Assembly (NCBI GenBank): GCA_022772725.1
Contig: JALEZT010000015.1
Span: forward strand, 1-32,068
Direction of reading: 5' to 3'
Origin: Eubacterium sp.
GTDB taxonomy: Bacteria; Bacillota; Clostridia; Oscillospirales; Acutalibacteraceae
Length of the DNA: 32,068 bases
This document shows, in pieces, positions 1 through 8,360 of the stretch. The notes beneath the pieces were generated by a model. The model had not been told where the DNA came from. It did no database searches and worked only from the letters and a program-made list of their open reading frames with translations. Numbering within the stretch: the stretch's first letter is position 1; each line of letters opens with the position of its first letter. A program made the position numbers and the translations under genes.

Positions 1-777
1 TTTAAGATAGGGCTTAAAGGAGTGGTTGTGTATCCACCAGTCAAAATACATAATTTGAGGCTGATATTTGTCTATTAGCTCACAGGTGCGAACAAGCCAA
101 TCTTCAAGATATTCCTTGCTTGCACCTCGTGTATATGTATCGGCAGTTGTTTTGTGAATTGTGCCCGAGTCAAATTCGGGACAGTAAAATGCAGGGCCGT
201 AGAAATCTGCATATTCTTCATCATTCACATCGCTGTCAAAGGTTCTGCCCATATTCATAAAGAAATAGTGCTCTGCTCTGTGAGTTGAGGCACAAAAGGT
301 TAAGCCGTTATCATCACAGGCCTTTTTAAGCTCGCCTGCTACATCTCGACAGGGTCCCATATCCTTCGCGTTCCAACGGTTAAACTCTGTGTCATACATA
401 GCGAAGCCGTCGTGATGCTCGCAAACAGGCATAACATATTTTGCACCCGATTTTTTGAAAAGCTCTGCCCATTCTGTTGCGCTGAATTTTTCAGCCTTAA
501 ACATCGGGATAAAATCCTTATAGCCGAATTTATCCTGTGTGCCGTAGGTCTTTATATGGTGCTCAAATTCTCTGTGGTTTTTGTCATACATCGCTCTTGC
601 ATACCATTCGTTGCCGAAGGCAGGTACGCTGTAAACACCCCAATGAATGAAAATGCCGAATTTTCCGTAGGTAAACCAATCGGGTGTTTTGTGATGGGAT
701 AAGGACTGCCAATTATCCTTATATTTTCCTTTTGCGATAACCTCATCAATTTGAATTAAATACTGTTCCTTTTTCAT
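1..777 (-). CDS. GH29 alpha-L-fucosidase, N-terminal 259 residues (3' end outside window)
   Basis: The reverse strand is open from an ATG at 777 to the window edge, giving 259 residues with no stop. The start follows AGGAGGAAG with ideal spacing. Near residue 36 the protein has the GH29 signature KFGIFIHWGVYSVP followed by a conserved NEWYARAMY stretch. Further on it has the substrate-pocket motif CEHHDGFAMYD. Asp246 in MYFDWW sits where the retaining nucleophile of the family lies. GH29 enzymes release alpha-L-fucose from glycans; no signal peptide is visible, so this copy is probably cytoplasmic and acts on imported oligosaccharides (inference). It is divergent from a GH36 gene, which suggests a glycan-use locus extending to the left. 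The acid/base residue and any C-terminal domain lie outside the window. The family call is firm; the linkage preference is unknown. Confidence 0.93.
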   Translation of the reverse strand, partial: MKKEQYLIQIDEVIAKGKYKDNWQSLSHHKTPDWFTYGKFGIFIHWGVYSVPAFGNEWYARAMYDKNHREFEHHIKTYGTQDKFGYKDFIPMFKAEKFSATEWAELFKKSGAKYVMPVCEHHDGFAMYDTEFNRWNAKDMGPCRDVAGELKKACDDNGLTFCASTHRAEHYFFMNMGRTFDSDVNDEEYADFYGPAFYCPEFDSGTIHKTTADTYTRGASKEYLEDWLVRTCELIDKYQPQIMYFDWWIHNHSFKPYLK

Positions 778-953
778 TTTACTTCCTCCTAAATTTCATT
801 TAGTAAGTGTATCTTGAAAATTTATTCTCCATACTGAACTATTTTAAATTCGTATCCGTTCCATTAAAAATCTATCATTTCATCATCGATTACAGTTTAC
901 CACGCAGATGACATTCTGTAAAGAAAAACGTCATATAAAATCGCACTGCCTAG
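778..953. other. divergent intergenic region between the two glycosidase genes
   Basis: This AT-rich stretch separates the GH29 and GH36 starts and must carry control elements for both. I could not find a strong -35/-10 pair for the GH29 direction, nor a convincing CcpA cre box. No ORF with a ribosome-binding site is present. Confidence 0.5.
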
Positions 954-982
954 TTGATTTAGCTTTTTGGAAATATTATACT
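954..982 (+). promoter_or_regulatory. sigma-A type promoter for the GH36 gene
   Basis: A TTGATT -35 (954-959) is followed by a 17-nt spacer and a TATACT -10 (977-982). Transcription would start near 989, giving a leader of about 20 nt that contains the TTGGAG ribosome-binding site before the ATG at 1011. Confidence 0.6.
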
Positions 983-1010
983 GTAACTATAAATATATTG
1001 GAGAAAAAAT

Positions 1011-2852
1011 ATGAATTTTGGATTTCAGATAAAGCTTCGTGGCGATGATTTCAACGGTCATTTCACAAACGGTTTATCAATGGCAAACAGCCAAAGTGTC
1101 CGTAGATGTAAAAAAACATTTGAGGAAAATGACAAAACTGTTTTTGAGGCAGAGGAATATAGGATAACGGCATATCACATTAAAAGAGATGATGCTTATG
1201 AATGTTATACCGTGTTTGAAAACACATCAAATCACGATTTGACGCTTGATATGTTAGCATCTTTTTGTATTGAAAATATTGATGCCGATATTATTCACAG
1301 AGCAACCTCCTTTTGGAGTGCAGAGGGCAAGCTGTTAACTCAAAGCTTAGTTGATATAAATATGGAGAGATCTTGGAGCGGCCACGGAACAAGAATTGAA
1401 AAGTTCGGACAGATTGGCTCAATGCCTGTTCGCAAATGGTTCCCGTTTATTGCTCTTGAAAATTCAAAGACAAAGGAATTTATCGGCATTCAACTATATT
1501 GTGCGTCAAGCTGGCAAATTGAGCTTTTCAGGAACAGGGACCCATTAACTCTTTCGGGAGGACTTGCAGATTTTGATTACGGTCATTGGTGCAAAACAGT
1601 TAAGGCAGGAGATAGCTTTACTTCGCCAAAGGCTGTTGTTGCGTTTGGCAATTCGCTTAATGATGTTTGCGACAGGCTTGTTAAAGCACAAAATCCGAGA
1701 ATTTCAAATGTTGATAAGGATATGCCTGTAATATTCAACGAATATTGCACAACCTGGGGCAATCCTACAAAAGAAAATATTGAGAAAATTGCAAAGAAAA
1801 TCAGTGGCAGCGGAATAAAATATCTTGTAATTGACAGTGGCTGGTACAAAAAGCCCGAAGAGGATTGGTGGGCAACAATCGGTGATTGGAACGAAAGCAA
1901 GGAGCTTTTCCCCAACGGAATTAAAGAGGTTTGCGATTTGATTAAATCCTACGGATTAATTCCCGGAATTTGGTTTGAATTTGAAAAGGTTGCTTGGCTT
2001 TCAGATGTATATAACAAAACGGAGCATCTGCTGAAAAGGGATGGCGTACCCGTTTCGGTTGACGGTCAGCGTTTTCTGGATATGAGAGATAGATGGAGCA
2101 TTGATTATTTAACCGAAAAGGTTATTGATTTTCTTCGCGACAACGGCTTCGGCTACATAAAAATAGATTATAACGATTCTATCGGTGTTGGCTGCGACGG
2201 AGCAGAAAGCCTTGGAGAAGGACTGAGGCAAACAGTTTTAGGGACGCAAAAATTCTTCAAAAGGATTAGTGACGAGCTACCCGATTTAGTTATTGAAGGC
2301 TGTTCAAGCGGTGGTCATAGATTGGAGCCGTCAATGATGGAGCTTGTTTCTCAGGCAAGCTTTTCCGATGCCCACGAGTGCTTAAGTATTCCGTTGATTG
2401 CCGCAAATGTTCAAAGATTGATTCGCCCCGAGCAGAGTCAAATTTGGGCAGTATTAAGAGAAAAAGACGATATTCACAGAATCAATTACAGCTTAACCGC
2501 AGGCTTTCTCGGCAGGCTATGCCTCAGCGGAGAGATTTTTGATTTGAAGGATGAGTATTGGAATAATGTAATTGATGCTATTACTTTTTACGACAAAATC
2601 AAGGATATAATTAAAAACGGCAAAACAACAATTATTGAAAGCACCGCAAGGGATTATAACAACCCAACAGGCTATCAGGCTGTTTTGAGAGAGTATGATA
2701 ATAAAGCCTTGCTGATTATTCACACCTTCAAAAACGGTGCAAATCCTCCGATAGATAAATATTTGAACAGTTGGAATATTGCCGATTCCTTCGGAAGCGA
2801 GCTTGACAGCGATTACAGAGGCAAAGCATTTTTGCTGAAAAATATGGTTTGA
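1011..2852 (+). CDS. GH36 family alpha-galactosidase-like glycoside hydrolase
   Basis: This 613-residue protein has the clan GH-D layout: an N-terminal beta-sandwich domain (about residues 1-230), then a TIM barrel opening with FNEYCTTWGNPT and VIDSGWYKKP, and a short C-terminal beta domain. The likely nucleophile is Asp386 in YIKIDYND, equivalent to the usual K-W-D motif. The likely acid/base is Asp453 in FSDAHECLS, and EGCSSGGHR lies between them as in GH36 enzymes. There is no signal peptide, so it probably acts in the cytoplasm on imported alpha-galactosides. At about 613 residues it is shorter than the roughly 700-residue bacterial GH36 norm, and the motif is KIDYN rather than KWDMN, so activity could be on a related substrate such as an alpha-N-acetylgalactosaminide. 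The start is preceded by TTGGAG. No terminator was seen after it. Confidence 0.85.
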   Translation: MNFGFQIKLRGDDFNGHFTNGLSMANSQSVRRCKKTFEENDKTVFEAEEYRITAYHIKRDDAYECYTVFENTSNHDLTLDMLASFCIENIDADIIHRATSFWSAEGKLLTQSLVDINMERSWSGHGTRIEKFGQIGSMPVRKWFPFIALENSKTKEFIGIQLYCASSWQIELFRNRDPLTLSGGLADFDYGHWCKTVKAGDSFTSPKAVVAFGNSLNDVCDRLVKAQNPRISNVDKDMPVIFNEYCTTWGNPTKENIEKIAKKISGSGIKYLVIDSGWYKKPEEDWWATIGDWNESKELFPNGIKEVCDLIKSYGLIPGIWFEFEKVAWLSDVYNKTEHLLKRDGVPVSVDGQRFLDMRDRWSIDYLTEKVIDFLRDNGFGYIKIDYNDSIGVGCDGAESLGEGLRQTVLGTQKFFKRISDELPDLVIEGCSSGGHRLEPSMMELVSQASFSDAHECLSIPLIAANVQRLIRPEQSQIWAVLREKDDIHRINYSLTAGFLGRLCLSGEIFDLKDEYWNNVIDAITFYDKIKDIIKNGKTTIIESTARDYNNPTGYQAVLREYDNKALLIIHTFKNGANPPIDKYLNSWNIADSFGSELDSDYRGKAFLLKNMV

Positions 2853-3100
2853 AATGAGTGCTTTTGAAATCAATTCTTGCACTATGAGCCTATTTTGACG
2901 GCTACGCAGGAGAAAGAGGGTGCAGAAACAATGCGCCAAGTGAAAATTCGGCAAAATAATCGGACAAAAAAAAGACCGATAAACTTTGAAAAGTTTCAAA
3001 TGCGGGTTTTATTAACAATTCGGTAAATATTTTTAAGTTGAATAATGCGGCTGGTTATGATATTATTAAAATACTATATTTTATGAATAGGAGATTAACT
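2853..3100. other. gene-free stretch, possibly a structured leader
   Basis: About 250 nt lie between the GH36 gene and the membrane-protein gene. No ORF here has a credible ribosome-binding site. Several short complementary segments occur: TGCAC at 2878 with GTGCA at 2920, AGCC at 2887 with GGCT at 2900, and a 7-bp palindrome AAACTTT-GA-AAAGTTT at 2981-2996. This could be the 5' leader of the downstream gene, a small RNA, or decayed sequence; nothing here decides between them. Confidence 0.35.
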
Positions 3101-4963
3101 ATGAGCGAAAAAATGCCTAATATGGATTTTGATGCCGATGAAGTTATCAGCGACTTCAAATCAAAATTCAGCTGGGGCAAATCAAATGAGGTTGAGGTTG
3201 TTGCCGCTCCTCCGAGGGTTTGGCTTAGGCTGATTTTAAGCGCAATTTTAACAATTATCGGCGGAGGAATTGCATATTATATGATGCTTCCGGCGCTGAA
3301 TTTTCATGACAGTCAGTTTTATTCCTTTGTGATACTGCTTATTGTTTTGTTTATGGCGTTCTTTGCGCTTTTTTGCAAGGCAAACAAAAGGATTGAAAGA
3401 AAAGAATACATAAAGAAAAAATCGCTTGTGCCGATTATTATTGTTATTGCGATAATCGTTATAATGGCAATCGGCTGGCTTTGCGGAGCAACAATTTTCA
3501 GAGCAGGCTCTTACAGTGAGCTTATGACCGTTACAAACAGTGATTTTGAAACAGACTTTGACGAAATCGGCATAGACACCGTTCCGAGAATTGACGAATC
3601 GAGAGCGCTTACTCTTGCCGACCAGCAGCTTGGCTCACTTGCGGAATACAAGAGCCAATATGTTGTTTCAAACACAACAACAATGATTAACTACAACAAC
3701 CGCCCCGTCAGAGTTGCATATCTTGAATATGCAGATGTGTTTAAATGGTTTAACAACACAAAGGAGGGCTTGCCCGCCTATATGATTATTGACCTTATTT
3801 CTCAAAAGGTTACTGTTGTTAACTGCAACGAGAAATTCGGAAGCGGAATAAAATACAGCCCGACGGAGCTTTTCAACGAAAAGCTTGTCCGCCATTTGCG
3901 TTTTCAGTATCCCACCGAGCTGCTTGACACGCCTAATTTTGAGATAACCGACGACGGCAGACCCTACTGGATTACTCCCGTGCTTGACAAAACAATAGGT
4001 CTTTTCGGCGGAACAGATGTTAAGGGAATTATTTTAACAGACGCATTAACAGGCGAAAGTCAATATTATTCAATTGACGATGTTCGCAACAACAGCGACC
4101 TTGCGTGGATTGATGTTGCGTTCTCGGAAAACCTTGTTATTCAGCAATACAATTATTACGGAAAGCTCAAAAACGGCTTCTGGAACTCACTTATTTTCCA
4201 AAACGATGTTAACCTTACCTCGCAGGGCTTCGGCTATGTTGCCATGGCAGACGATGTTTGGGTTTACACGGGTGTAACCTCATCAGAGGCAGACTCCTCA
4301 AACTTTGGATTTATCCTTTGCAACCAGAGAACGAAGGAAACAAGATATTATCAAAACGGCGGTGCAATCGAAGCGGCGGCTCAATCCTCTGCGGAAGACG
4401 CTGTTCAAAACTATATGTACAGAGCAACCTTCCCGATTTTGCTTAACATTGAGGGTCAGCCAACCTACTTTATGAGCCTATACGGCGACAGTAACACCGT
4501 TAAGGGCTATGCGCTTGTTAGCCTTGCCGATAAAACGATAGTAGGCACAGGTCTTCTTGACAACGAAAAGAGCGACGAAAAGGCACTTAACGCGGCTGTT
4601 GAGAACTACATTGAGGCGCTTATGGATAAGGGCGTTGTTGACAATGATGTTGATGTTGACGAATATCTTGTAGGCGGCGAAGAGGATAAGCCCGACAATG
4701 CTACACCTCCTCAAAGCAATGAAACACCAAGCAACACGGCAACAAGCGGAGATACTGTTTCGGGAACGGTTTCCTCAATCAAGACCTCCGTTAATAACGG
4801 CAACACATATTACTATTTTGAGATTAACTCAACATATTACTATATTGCAGTTTCCGACTGCATGGAAGCGCTTCTTATCGAAAACGGCGACAATGTTACC
4901 GTTACCGTAAGCGGCGAAGCAGACGGAGTGTTTGTTCCGATTTCAAGCATTTCGGCTGATTAA
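3101..4963 (+). CDS. conserved-looking membrane protein of unknown function with large extracytoplasmic domain
   Basis: I do not recognise this protein. The ATG at 3101 is chosen because AGGAG sits 7 nt upstream; an in-frame TTG at 3038 lacks such a site. The 620 residues open with a short acidic cytoplasmic segment. Three hydrophobic helices follow at about 41-62, 74-93 and 109-131. Next comes a long soluble region (about 135-530) rich in Tyr, Asp and Asn. A Pro/Ser/Thr/Asn-rich linker (about 535-560) and a small beta-rich C-terminal domain with repeated valines (about 563-620) complete it; the latter resembles an OB/SH3-type fold only in overall character. With three helices the large region should be outside the cell. 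No catalytic motif is obvious. It is followed by a strong terminator, so it is probably the last or only gene of its transcript. Confidence 0.75.
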   Translation: MSEKMPNMDFDADEVISDFKSKFSWGKSNEVEVVAAPPRVWLRLILSAILTIIGGGIAYYMMLPALNFHDSQFYSFVILLIVLFMAFFALFCKANKRIERKEYIKKKSLVPIIIVIAIIVIMAIGWLCGATIFRAGSYSELMTVTNSDFETDFDEIGIDTVPRIDESRALTLADQQLGSLAEYKSQYVVSNTTTMINYNNRPVRVAYLEYADVFKWFNNTKEGLPAYMIIDLISQKVTVVNCNEKFGSGIKYSPTELFNEKLVRHLRFQYPTELLDTPNFEITDDGRPYWITPVLDKTIGLFGGTDVKGIILTDALTGESQYYSIDDVRNNSDLAWIDVAFSENLVIQQYNYYGKLKNGFWNSLIFQNDVNLTSQGFGYVAMADDVWVYTGVTSSEADSSNFGFILCNQRTKETRYYQNGGAIEAAAQSSAEDAVQNYMYRATFPILLNIEGQPTYFMSLYGDSNTVKGYALVSLADKTIVGTGLLDNEKSDEKALNAAVENYIEALMDKGVVDNDVDVDEYLVGGEEDKPDNATPPQSNETPSNTATSGDTVSGTVSSIKTSVNNGNTYYYFEINSTYYYIAVSDCMEALLIENGDNVTVTVSGEADGVFVPISSISAD

Positions 4964-4985
4964 TTTAATCAAAAAATTGCAAAGC

Positions 4986-5027
4986 AAAAGGCACCGCAGA
5001 AGCATACGCTTTTACGGTGCCTTTTTT
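4986..5027. terminator. bidirectional intrinsic terminator
   Basis: The stem AAAAGGCACCG pairs with CGGTGCCTTTT around an inner AAGC/GCTT hairpin, followed by a run of T on the + strand; A residues lie on the left arm for the opposite direction. It separates the convergent membrane-protein gene (+) and ridA (-). Confidence 0.85.
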
Positions 5028-5041
5028 AAATATTTAAAGAA

Positions 5042-5413
5042 TTAAAGCTCTGCGATAACCTCTACCTCGCAGAGAACGCCCTTTGGCAAATCCTTAACTG
5101 CAACACAGCTTCTTGCAGGCTTTGAAGTAAAGTATTTTCCGTAAACCTCATTAAACTCTGCAAAATCCGCAATGTCGGCAAGGAAGCAAACTGTTTTAAC
5201 CGCCTTATCAAGACCTGTTCCCGCCGCCTCGCAGACTGCTTTAAGATTTTCGCAAACCTGCGTTGCTTGCTCGGCAATTGTTTTTGCCTCAACGGTGTTT
5301 GTTTTCGGGTTTATGGCAATCTGACCGCTTGTGAAAAGAAAGCCGCCTGCCTTAACCGCCTGACTGTATGGGCCTATTGCGCCCGGAGCATTTTTTGTTG
5401 CAACATATTCCAT
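5042..5413 (-). CDS. ridA: RidA family reactive enamine/imine deaminase
   Basis: This 123-residue protein has the normal RidA length and motifs: N-terminal GAIGPYSQAV, the FTSGQI strand, an FNEVYGKYF helix, and the active-site arginine Arg101 in PARSCVAV, ending with CEVEVIAEL. RidA trimers hydrolyse the 2-aminoacrylate and 2-aminocrotonate released by PLP-dependent serine/threonine dehydratases, so protecting other PLP enzymes. Here it lies 22 nt downstream of ilvA on the same strand, so the enamine producer and its scavenger are probably cotranscribed. A ribosome-binding site (AAAGG) precedes the ATG. The family call is firm. Confidence 0.95.
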   Translation of the reverse strand: MEYVATKNAPGAIGPYSQAVKAGGFLFTSGQIAINPKTNTVEAKTIAEQATQVCENLKAVCEAAGTGLDKAVKTVCFLADIADFAEFNEVYGKYFTSKPARSCVAVKDLPKGVLCEVEVIAEL

Positions 5414-5435
5414 AATATATCAACCTTTCATAAAA

Positions 5436-6638
5436 TTATTTATCGCAAACCTCGAAGCCTGCTTCGCGCAGAGCCGATTTGATTGCAACTATATGGGCAA
5501 AATCTCTTGTTTCAACATCAATACGAAGATAGCAATCCGTTATGTTCATATCAAGGTCTGTGCTGTCATAATTAATACTTGTTACATTCGCGCCCGTTTT
5601 TGCAATAATATCCGAAACCTCGGCAAGCTGACCGGGTCTGTCTGAAAGAGCGATTGTTATATTCGCCGTTCTGCCGCTCATTTTAAGTCCTCTTTCAATA
5701 ACCCTTGAAAGAACGGTTACATCAACATTACCGCCCGAAACGAGACAACAGATATTTTTGTCGTCTATATCCGGAATTTTTCCTGCAAGAACTGCGGCAA
5801 CAGGAACCGCGCCTGCACCCTCTGCAATAAGCTTTTGCTGTTCAAGAAGCGTTAAAATTGCAAGAGCGATTTCATCATCGGAAACGGTTACAATTCCGTC
5901 AACATATTCCTTAACCAAATCGTATGTAAGATTTCCCGGAGTTTTAACCGCAATACCGTCTGCAATAGTCTGCACCTTGGGGAGCGTTTCAATCTGCCCG
6001 TCATTAATTGAGTTTTCCATACTCGGAGCACCCTGCGCCTGAACGCCGTACACCTTACAGTTTGGATTAATCTGCTTTATTGTGTAGGCAACGCCCGAAA
6101 TAAGACCGCCTCCGCCGATAGGCACAATAACTGCATCAACATTCGGAAGCTGCTCCATAATTTCAAGACCGATTGTTCCCTGACCTGCAATAACATCGGG
6201 ATCATCAAACGGATGAATAAAGCAATAGCCGTTTTCATCGCGAAGCTCAATGGCTTTTTTATAAGCGTCATCATAAACGCCCTTAACCATACAAACCTCT
6301 GCGCCGTAGCGCTTTGTTGCCTCAACCTTTGAGATGGGTGCACCGTCAGGCAGGCAGATGATACTTTTTATCCCGCTTCTTGTTGCGGCAAGCGCAACGC
6401 CCTGCGCGTGATTTCCTGCCGAGCAGGCAATAACGCCCTTTTCCCTTTCCTCCTCGGAAAGCTGGCTTATTTTGAAATATGAGCCCCTAACCTTAAACGA
6501 ACCCGTTACCTGAAGATTTTCCGTTTTAAGATAGATATTTGTTCCCTTTCTGATATTGGGAGCAAGAATCATATCCGTTTCTCTTATAACATCCTTTAAT
6601 ACTCTTGACGCTTTATATACTCTGTCAAGCGTTAGCAT
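5436..6638 (-). CDS. ilvA: threonine ammonia-lyase (threonine deaminase) with C-terminal ACT domain
   Basis: The 400-residue protein is a fold-type II PLP enzyme. The Schiff-base lysine is Lys49 in [10 protein letters not shown], and the phosphate-binding glycine loop is [21 protein letters not shown] is the typical SAGNHAQG substrate loop. Residues from about 325 to the end form a single ACT domain ([19 protein letters not shown]). It converts L-threonine to 2-oxobutanoate and ammonia, feeding isoleucine or propionate/2-oxobutyrate metabolism. The single ACT domain and length of about 400 match the short clostridial/TdcB-like class rather than the roughly 515-residue classical IlvA with two ACT-like domains. 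The start follows GAGGGCGG. It is the first gene of a two-gene operon with ridA and is divergent from the binding-protein gene. Confidence 0.93.
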   Translation of the reverse strand: MLTLDRVYKASRVLKDVIRETDMILAPNIRKGTNIYLKTENLQVTGSFKVRGSYFKISQLSEEEREKGVIACSAGNHAQGVALAATRSGIKSIICLPDGAPISKVEATKRYGAEVCMVKGVYDDAYKKAIELRDENGYCFIHPFDDPDVIAGQGTIGLEIMEQLPNVDAVIVPIGGGGLISGVAYTIKQINPNCKVYGVQAQGAPSMENSINDGQIETLPKVQTIADGIAVKTPGNLTYDLVKEYVDGIVTVSDDEIALAILTLLEQQKLIAEGAGAVPVAAVLAGKIPDIDDKNICCLVSGGNVDVTVLSRVIERGLKMSGRTANITIALSDRPGQLAEVSDIIAKTGANVTSINYDSTDLDMNITDCYLRIDVETRDFAHIVAIKSALREAGFEVCDK

Positions 6639-6727
6639 AATACCGCCCTCTTATATATTTATTATTGAAATATTCTAATACTTAATTATTCATTTGTCAA
6701 ATAAACAGACAAAGAAAAGTTTATATA

Positions 6728-6756
6728 TTGACTTTATTATTAAGATGATTTAAAAT
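6728..6756 (+). promoter_or_regulatory. promoter of the binding-lipoprotein gene
   Basis: A TTGACT -35 (6728-6733), a 17-nt spacer and a TAAAAT -10 (6751-6756) lie about 37 nt upstream of the TTG start at 6794, with the GAGGAGG ribosome-binding site at 6778-6784 between them. Confidence 0.75.
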
Positions 6757-6793
6757 TATAGTGTTCTAAACTTCTTTGAGGAGGATTTTTACA

Positions 6794-7651
6794 TTGAAAA
6801 AAACTAAAAAAATATTATCCGTGCTTCTTGCGGTTTTACTTATCGGTGCTCTTTTTACAGGCTGTTCGCAGAAAAGCGGCATTGCTGAGGAGATAACCGA
6901 AGACACAATGCTTATTGCCTACACCGAGGAGTGTGAGCCGTTCCTTTACACTAATGCAAACGGCGAGCTTGACGGCTTTGAGGCAAAGCTTGTTGAAAGC
7001 ATATTTGATTCAATCAAGGGCGAATACAAAAACTATAAATTCGTTAAGGTTGATGCCGATTATGAGCTTGACGAAAACGGCGCATACACAGACGCAGACG
7101 GCAATGAATACAAGGCTGTTATGCTTTGCGGCGCAATGCACAAAAACACAGGCACCGTTAATGAGGACTATGTTTGGAGCGAAAACATTATTGAAAACAA
7201 TATCATAACCGTTGTTCCCTCAGGCAGTTCAATTACGGCATACAATAACATTCAGGGCGCACGCGTTGGTGTTTATTCTCAGCTTTGCTCGGATGCACTT
7301 GATAAGCAGGCAACCATAAAGAATTCCCTTGCATCTGTTACGGCTTATAATTCCGCCGAGGAGCTTCTTGCCGCTCTTGACGCAGGAGAAATTGACGCGG
7401 CGGTTATTGATGATTTCAGCTTCCGTCCGCTTGAAGGCGCAAGCGCATACACCGTTTTAAACGGCGCTCTTGACACGGTTGAATACGGCTTTGCTTTTGC
7501 AAGGTCTAACGATTTTTCGGAAACCTTTAACGAGGCTGTTAAGGAAATGCTTTCACCCGATTACGGCGACGGCGACACGCTTACTCCGCTTGTTACGGAA
7601 TATTTCGGATATCCCGAGGCGTGCGTTTTCGATTACGGCACAGAGGAATAA
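6794..7651 (+). CDS. extracellular solute-binding lipoprotein, amino-acid (family 3) type
   Basis: The 285-residue protein starts at a TTG 9 nt after GAGGAGG; an upstream TTG at 6776 overlaps that site and is less likely. Residues 1-24 form a lipoprotein signal peptide with Lys-rich N-terminus, hydrophobic core and lipobox LFTGC. The mature part follows the type II periplasmic-binding layout of family 3 proteins: an MLIAYTEECEPF strand, a NGELDGFEAKLVESI helix region, a central GARVGVYSQLCSD hinge segment and LDAGEIDAAVIDDF. It should sit on the outer face of the membrane and present a polar amino acid or similar ligand. No permease or ATPase genes are adjacent, so it is an orphan component or a sensor partner. 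The ligand cannot be read from the sequence. Confidence 0.85.
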   Translation: MKKTKKILSVLLAVLLIGALFTGCSQKSGIAEEITEDTMLIAYTEECEPFLYTNANGELDGFEAKLVESIFDSIKGEYKNYKFVKVDADYELDENGAYTDADGNEYKAVMLCGAMHKNTGTVNEDYVWSENIIENNIITVVPSGSSITAYNNIQGARVGVYSQLCSDALDKQATIKNSLASVTAYNSAEELLAALDAGEIDAAVIDDFSFRPLEGASAYTVLNGALDTVEYGFAFARSNDFSETFNEAVKEMLSPDYGDGDTLTPLVTEYFGYPEACVFDYGTEE

Positions 7652-7668
7652 TTTAATAAGAGTACCCC

Positions 7669-7715
7669 AAAAAAGGTTCGGATAAGTTTTTCTTATCCGA
7701 ACCCTTTTGTTTTTT
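7669..7715. terminator. bidirectional terminator between convergent genes
   Basis: A perfect 12-bp stem GGTTCGGATAAG / CTTATCCGAACC encloses a T5 loop. It is flanked by A6 on the left and a T-rich run (7705-7715) on the right, so it can end both the lipoprotein transcript and the opposing LUD transcript. Confidence 0.9.
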
Positions 7716-8358
7716 AATATCCGAGATTTTCGTTTACGAGAATAACCTTTATTCTGTCCTTATGCCTTTGCTTTGCGCTGACAACAAAATTACAGCATAT
7801 TCTCTGCGGGCTTTCACAGCCGTCGCACATCAAAGGATTTTCGCCGTCAAGGCTTATGCAATGACCTGTTACCGCGCAGGGAGTTTTGCAGGAGAGCCTT
7901 TGTGTGTTCGGCGGAGCGGCAGTTGTTTTTACTCTTTCAATTGCCTCGTTTATATCGGAAACAATTTTATTTACACCTGCAACAATGATAACCTGACGGG
8001 GACCGTAAACTATGCAGGCAACTCTGTTTGAATTGCCGTCAACATTATAAAGCTCGCCGTTTTCCGTTATGGCATTTGAGGAGCAGAAGAACGCGTCGCT
8101 ACCGAAGGATTTTATATAGCACTGCCTAACCTCCTCGCCGTCAAGCCCTCTTCTGTCTATAAAATCATAAATTCCGCTTTCAAGCAGAGAGATAACTCCC
8201 GTTTGTTTAAGCGTTTCGCTTCCGCCGTTTGCAACCGAGCTGCCCTCGGGAACAAGCGTTTTAATAAGAGGAACAACCTCCTCCTTTGTTTCGACAAAAA
8301 ACGCTTTCATATTGTTTTTTTCAAGGTTTTCCATTGTTTTTTTAATTCGTTCGTTCAT
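7714..8358 (-). CDS. LUD-domain protein (LutC/YkgG-like, DUF162)
   Basis: The 214-residue protein starts at the ATG at 8358, 7 nt after a GGAGG that lies inside the end of comM. It has the LUD fold features SVANGGSETLKQTGV and a later VACIVYGPRQVIIVAGVNKIV strand pair. The C-terminal third is cysteine-rich (SCKTPCAVTGHC, then MCDGCESPQRICC), which resembles clostridial LUD proteins but with a longer spacer between the Cys groups. LutC belongs to a lactate-oxidising complex, but stand-alone LUD proteins such as this one have no proven reaction. The Cys cluster may bind metal or an Fe-S centre (inference). Only 2 nt separate it from comM, so the two are very likely translationally coupled, although a functional link is not obvious. 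Confidence 0.8.
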   Translation of the reverse strand: MNERIKKTMENLEKNNMKAFFVETKEEVVPLIKTLVPEGSSVANGGSETLKQTGVISLLESGIYDFIDRRGLDGEEVRQCYIKSFGSDAFFCSSNAITENGELYNVDGNSNRVACIVYGPRQVIIVAGVNKIVSDINEAIERVKTTAAPPNTQRLSCKTPCAVTGHCISLDGENPLMCDGCESPQRICCNFVVSAKQRHKDRIKVILVNENLGY

Positions 8359-8360
8359 TG

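Noticed and set aside
778-1010. CcpA cre box between the glycosidase genes
   Set aside because: The best candidate around 860 fails at several fixed positions of the consensus.
2517-2999. Reverse-strand 160-residue open frame across the GH36 3' end
   Set aside because: It overlaps a well-supported gene, has no ribosome-binding site, and its composition looks like a mirror of coding sequence.
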